A stretch of DNA of 64,000 nucleotides from Periplaneta americana. Taxonomy: Eukaryota; Arthropoda; Insecta; Blattodea; Blattidae. The notes beneath the pieces were generated by a model that did no database searches, had not been told where the DNA came from, and saw only the letters and a program-made list of their open reading frames with translations. Shown here one piece after another: positions 60,620 through 64,000 of the stretch (position 1 is its first letter; each line of letters starts with the position of its first letter). Where the stretch lies: positions 102,621,274 to 102,685,273 of the forward strand of contig NC_091119.1 in NCBI RefSeq assembly GCF_040183065.1, read 5' to 3'. The translations under genes and the position numbers were made by a program.

Positions 60620-61045
60620 TTAAAGAATACACCATGTAGCCCCACCATAGATGCACACTTGTCTCATGAATCTTGGAGTGTGTATTTGCAGCACTTCTTG
60701 TTTTTCAACCATTATTTTATATAATTGTGGATTCCAGTGCTGCAGAGGTGGACAATTTTTGTTTATGAACATCACACAAAATACATTAGGAACAGCAAGA
60801 GATGATCTAAGATCTGTACAGATCTCCGTGTGCAAAACTTAGGCACCCATATGCTGTATGGCTCCATACAGATAAAATTTTCTTTTCCCCATACGATTAA
60901 ATATCGCCTCCATGACAGCACTCAATGCTGTTCTTTCTTCTGAAAACATTTGTATCAACAAAATGTCTTCTACACCTAAATCTTCACATAAAGCCACAAT
61001 TTGTAGACTTCCTTCCATTTCCTTATGAAGGAGAAACATATACAA
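60620..61045 (-). other. unclassified open frame with one stop
   Basis: A minus frame from Met 61045 runs 141 codons to 60620 with one TAA (60839-60841). Fragments: GSLQIVALCEDLGVEDILL, SAVMEAIFNRMGKRKFYLYG, SLAVPNVFCVMFINKNCPP. The amount of open frame exceeds chance expectation in this A/T-rich DNA, and both halves share one frame. I do not recognise the family. It lies in a COG4 intron and is probably transposon- or retrocopy-derived. Confidence 0.35.
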
Positions 61046-61331
61046 TTAAGATGACTTAACAATAACAATAAACAAATGAGCGCGAATGTTATTGATGACT
61101 CAGCGGATTTAGAGGTATTTTCTATTCATGACGAAGCTGCTGTCATTACAAAAAAAAATGTATTTTGATTGTTTTCAATTTCTATTTTATACAGATGTAA
61201 TAGTAAATAATTGTATATTATTATTAACATGGTATATTTGACATAAAAATCTTCATGGCAATACTAATTACGTTTCAGACGAAAGCATAACATGTTCAAA
61301 AAATATTTGGAATACAAAAATATTCACAAAC

Positions 61332-61488
61332 CATAATAAGTCTCCACAAGAGGTTGATGAATTTCACTGATCCGAGCAATTCCTTCAAACAGTAGAGTCA
61401 ACGTATCAGCATAGATAACACTAGCTCGCTTATTAGAAGGGATCGTCTCCAAGGCAACTAGCAGATTCTGATGAGCTGTTTCTTGAAG
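61332..61488 (-). pseudogene. COG4: COG4 exon, intact frame
   Basis: Acceptor TATTCGTAG, then [20 protein letters not shown] and [33 protein letters not shown], and a GTTTGT donor after the first base of the Gly codon. The human protein has [18 protein letters not shown] and PIVETYYGPG here. This exon has no stop or frame change. The next expected segment (PGRLYTLIKYLQ...) was not found downstream. Confidence 0.88.
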
Positions 61489-61847
61489 CTACGAATAAAA
61501 AAGGTAAGTGCTACAATTGTACAAAATGTATAAGCATAACATATTTCTTAGTTCGCTTTCCACCTCAGAAAATATGTTACTTCAAAAGAGATGCAATTCC
61601 ACCGAAAAAGTACAGAAAACACCTTTAATACACAGTCTATACACACCTAAGAACAGGCCAAACCTTCTACGTCTATGTCGACAAGTGTGAGCTAGTAAAT
61701 GTTCTTAATATGCAGAATCAAAATATAGTAGCATCTTGCAGAATTGCGCTCAGTTAATGTTTTCTCAATAGAACACTTTTTAATATACAAATACACAAAA
61801 TATCTTATCTCTCAACACGACATTTTTTGGTTGAAGTTTATATATAG

Positions 61848-62235
61848 TCAACTCCGGACCAGCATATTTCGTTCACTATATCCGAGGTTCACTAAAACCG
61901 AAGTCTGTTTTTATACTACAGACATTGCTATACACACAGGATAGATTACGTTCAATGTAATTAATAATGTTCACTTTTTTATAGCCATTAGGCAGTAGGT
62001 ACTGACCGACTTCGCACCCCCTTCCATTAATCAGGAAGATATGTTTACTGAGTACGCGGCCTTGGTAATTCCTTCAGTTCACTTTTACAAAGATACGGGA
62101 GGAAGGGTTGACAACAGCTGTAATTCTGCTTGTACTTACCCTTTGGTCATCACTCTACTCCCTTTTACGAAAGAAAACAGTTTCTCTTCCTACTCATTAA
62201 TAACCTCTTTTAAAGGAGTCAAAACTGAACTGAAC
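61848..62235 (+). mobile_element. second, shorter copy of the element at 16681-18659
   Basis: 61850-61945 matches the reverse complement of 18530-18655 (GGACCAGCATATTTCGTTCA, then TTCACTAAAACCGAAG). 62040-62235 matches the reverse complement of 17000-17260 (TGAGTACGCGGCCTTGG; CCTCTTTTAAAGGRGTC). The 1.3 kb between these blocks in the first copy is missing. The right terminus was not found. Confidence 0.75.
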
Positions 62236-62239
62236 ATTA

Positions 62240-63465
62240 GTTCTAGTGTAAAAAAATTCACCTCAAAACAGGCTTATTATCCTACCAAATTATTCAGTTT
62301 TAACAAATTTATTGTACGTACAAAAACACTCGTTGCGCACTTTTCATTTGTAATTTCTTGTCCATTTATTTAATAAGAATAATATTTTTACTGCTAAAAT
62401 GACAATAATATTTTTTCTTTTACTGTGAAATTTTATGAACACAACTCTCAACAACTGCGCATCAAACCAAAAAAATTTACCAATAATTACTGATGAAAGG
62501 GTAGCATCAGTGGTGATATTGAAGAAGTTTAACAACCAGTTCTCTCATGTGTACCTATGCTAAAAAAAATACGGTATATGTCCATGGTAATTGCAAATAA
62601 TATCTAAAAATAATTTAACAACCGGTTTATCTGAACTGGTGCGAACCGGCTGAATATCACCACTGGGTAGCATGACGTTAGTCATTGTCAATGTTCTGAC
62701 ACCAACCCAAACCTGTTCACCAGATGTTCCAGTTCTGATACTCAAATGAGCATGAATGTGATGTATAGGTAAGAGTCCCTTTATAACCTGTCTTGATAAC
62801 ATAATTTTAAACTTGAGTGGTTTTTAGCAATTTTTTTTTCTGGATTTTTGGATAAAAAAATTGGTGTGCGCATTATATTCGATGGCGTAAATACGGTATT
62901 TTCGCGTTCTTATATTTCATGGCAAACCTAATTTCGAGCAAAATTGAATTAGGACGTATAAATGAAGTTTTGTACCTCTCAGGGTTTAAAATACGATAAG
63001 TGCGAAAAACGTATAACTCAAATAAATTAACATGAAAAGTAGAAGAATTTTGCCGGAACTTAAGAAAAAAAAGTATAAGTGAGAAAATGTGTAAGTGAGA
63101 AATGCACAAATGAAGTTTTATTGTATTTGTACCTCGCCTTGCATATTTTTTTTAAATTCTGAATCTAATTTCATTTACTCATACTCTCAAAATATATAAA
63201 ACATCTCAATATAATTCTAACTGCAGCTTCTTTGGTGCTTTGCAAATGTACATCCCAATTTCGTATTTGACTCAAATATAATTAAATTCATAAGACTTAG
63301 CCAGATCTCTTTATGTGGGAGATGTCCGAGCTAAAGCTCAGAAATACTAAAGCATAAATAAAATTATCCTACCAAAACATTATTTTTTGAAGATAAACAC
63401 ATTAGAATAGAAAACAAAGACAGAAAAATTGAAGTAAGAACTGCATGATTTTGTAATATTACCTT
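62240..63465. other. COG4 intron sequence, no confident feature
   Basis: Short motifs such as AAATACGGTATTTTCGC (62890) recall DNA-transposon ends, but no partner was found. Confidence 0.3.
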
Positions 63466-63472
63466 TGAACAT

Positions 63473-63659
63473 AGGTACAATCAGAACTTAATCAGACCTT
63501 CATCTTGCATTCCAAGAAGAGGAAAGATCTTAAAAAAACTCTCTACTGATGCTAAATCTTCAGCACGCACTGCTTCGTCAAATTTCTGTGTAACGACAGC
63601 CCCAAGCTGGGTTGCAGCTTCATGCAGTAGTGAAAATTAGTTCGTAACACTTGTGCAAT
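63473..63659 (-). pseudogene. COG4: COG4 exon with two nonsense codons
   Basis: After TGTTCTAG the frame reads TSVTN-stop-FSLLHEAATQLGAVVTQKF, then DEAVRAEDLASVESFFKIF, PLLGMQDEGLIKF-stop-LYLCSK and a GTAATA donor. Stops are TAA at 63637-63639 and TGA at 63481-63483; both lie within otherwise continuous homology (human LLQEAEQRLKAIV, VERFFKIFPLLG, KFSEYLC). It is the 5'-most COG4 exon visible; earlier ones would lie beyond 64000. Confidence 0.87.
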
Positions 63660-63839
63660 CTAGAACAGAAAATCAATTCAATTACCAACTGCACAAATAT
63701 TTCCCTCAAATGCCACCACATTGTCTTTGGACATTTCTTGGCAGTGGATTATGTGTAGGCAGAGTGACACTGCTCCAATGATATTGTGTGGTTGTGCAGT
63801 GCAGGAGAGAGACTTAACCTAGATCATGGACGAACACAA

Positions 63840-63905
63840 GAAGGAAAAGTTCCTGTGCTCTAACCAGAATCGAACTTGGAACCTCATGAACTGTGGCCAG
63901 AAACT
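63840..63905 (-). repeat. tRNA-derived SINE head
   Basis: Reverse complement shows TTCAGCCTCAGAGTTTCTGG and, further on, CCAAGTTCGATTCTGG in the B-box position. Degenerate. Confidence 0.5.
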
Positions 63906-64000
63906 CTGAGGCTGAACACAGCACAAATATAAGATAAGTTATATAATTTTACATTTATGTAGGTTCTAAATGATTTACTTTGATTATAAATAATTAATGT

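Larger units (their letters stand above)
23750..63659 (-). pseudogene. COG4: COG4 (conserved oligomeric Golgi complex subunit 4), decayed intron-containing copy
   Basis: COG4 is a subunit of the COG tethering complex, which acts in retrograde vesicle traffic at the Golgi. Seven exons on the minus strand follow the order of the known protein from roughly residue 200 to the C-terminus: [84 protein letters not shown] and FRSDDIKGLKL-stop. Splice sites and phases join correctly where testable. The region between residues of about 290 and 440 was not found (61332-47478). Two nonsense codons, several frame changes and a transposon inside an exon rule out a full-length product. Introns exclude a processed copy. 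COG4 is normally essential, so I infer a duplicate pseudogene; an assembly artefact is the alternative. Similarity is judged from memory of the human protein. Confidence 0.82.

Overview
This window looks like repeat-rich nuclear DNA from a large insect genome. The A/T richness, tRNA-derived SINEs, several non-LTR retrotransposon families and many cut-and-paste DNA transposons point to a blattodean, most likely a cockroach such as Periplaneta. The species is an inference from remembered repeat families, not from a search. I see no bacterial genes, CRISPR array, LTR retrovirus or intact host gene.

The only host gene I can identify is COG4 (conserved oligomeric Golgi complex subunit 4), on the minus strand. 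It is spread over about 40 kb as exons at 63473-63659, 61332-61488, 47306-47478, 38670-41316, 28366-28534, 27729-27926 and a stop-bearing last exon at 23750-23792. The exon order, reading phases and splice sites fit together, including one GC donor. The coding sequence is broken: there are two nonsense codons, frame changes in four exons, a stretch I could not find (between 61332 and 47478), and a whole Merlin DNA transposon inserted inside a coding exon. I read it as a decaying, intron-containing duplicate.

Layout. 1-5640: SINEs, two LINE 3' ends and a 76-bp tandem duplication. 5647-8699: a degraded DNA transposon with a 4-bp target duplication. 9100-13840: SINEs, a LINE remnant and a short tandem duplication. 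13945-15815: hAT element. 16681-18659: Tc1/IS630-type element. 19206-20550: Tc1 element. 20815-22690: scrambled LINE and mariner pieces. 23750-28534: 3' exons of COG4, with a pogo-type element and SINEs in the introns. 28658-32369: Tc1/mariner-type remnants. 33510-35236: a hAT MITE abutting a TTAA foldback element. 36691-37457: a second, almost palindromic TTAA foldback. 38824-41237: the Merlin element in the COG4 exon. 41399-45300: duplicated segments, one carrying a dated SINE insertion. 45330-46935: a LINE split by a mariner-like element. 49643-52454: a 47-bp minisatellite with higher-order structure, abutting a LINE that ends at the array edge. 55231-58590: a nearly intact RNase H-bearing LINE. 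58844-60337: another hAT element. 60620-64000: further remnants and the 5'-most visible COG4 exons.

There is no gene network to describe: the window is one dying host gene and the transposons that have colonised it. Most element boundaries are supported by both terminal inverted repeats and target-site duplications read directly from the sequence.
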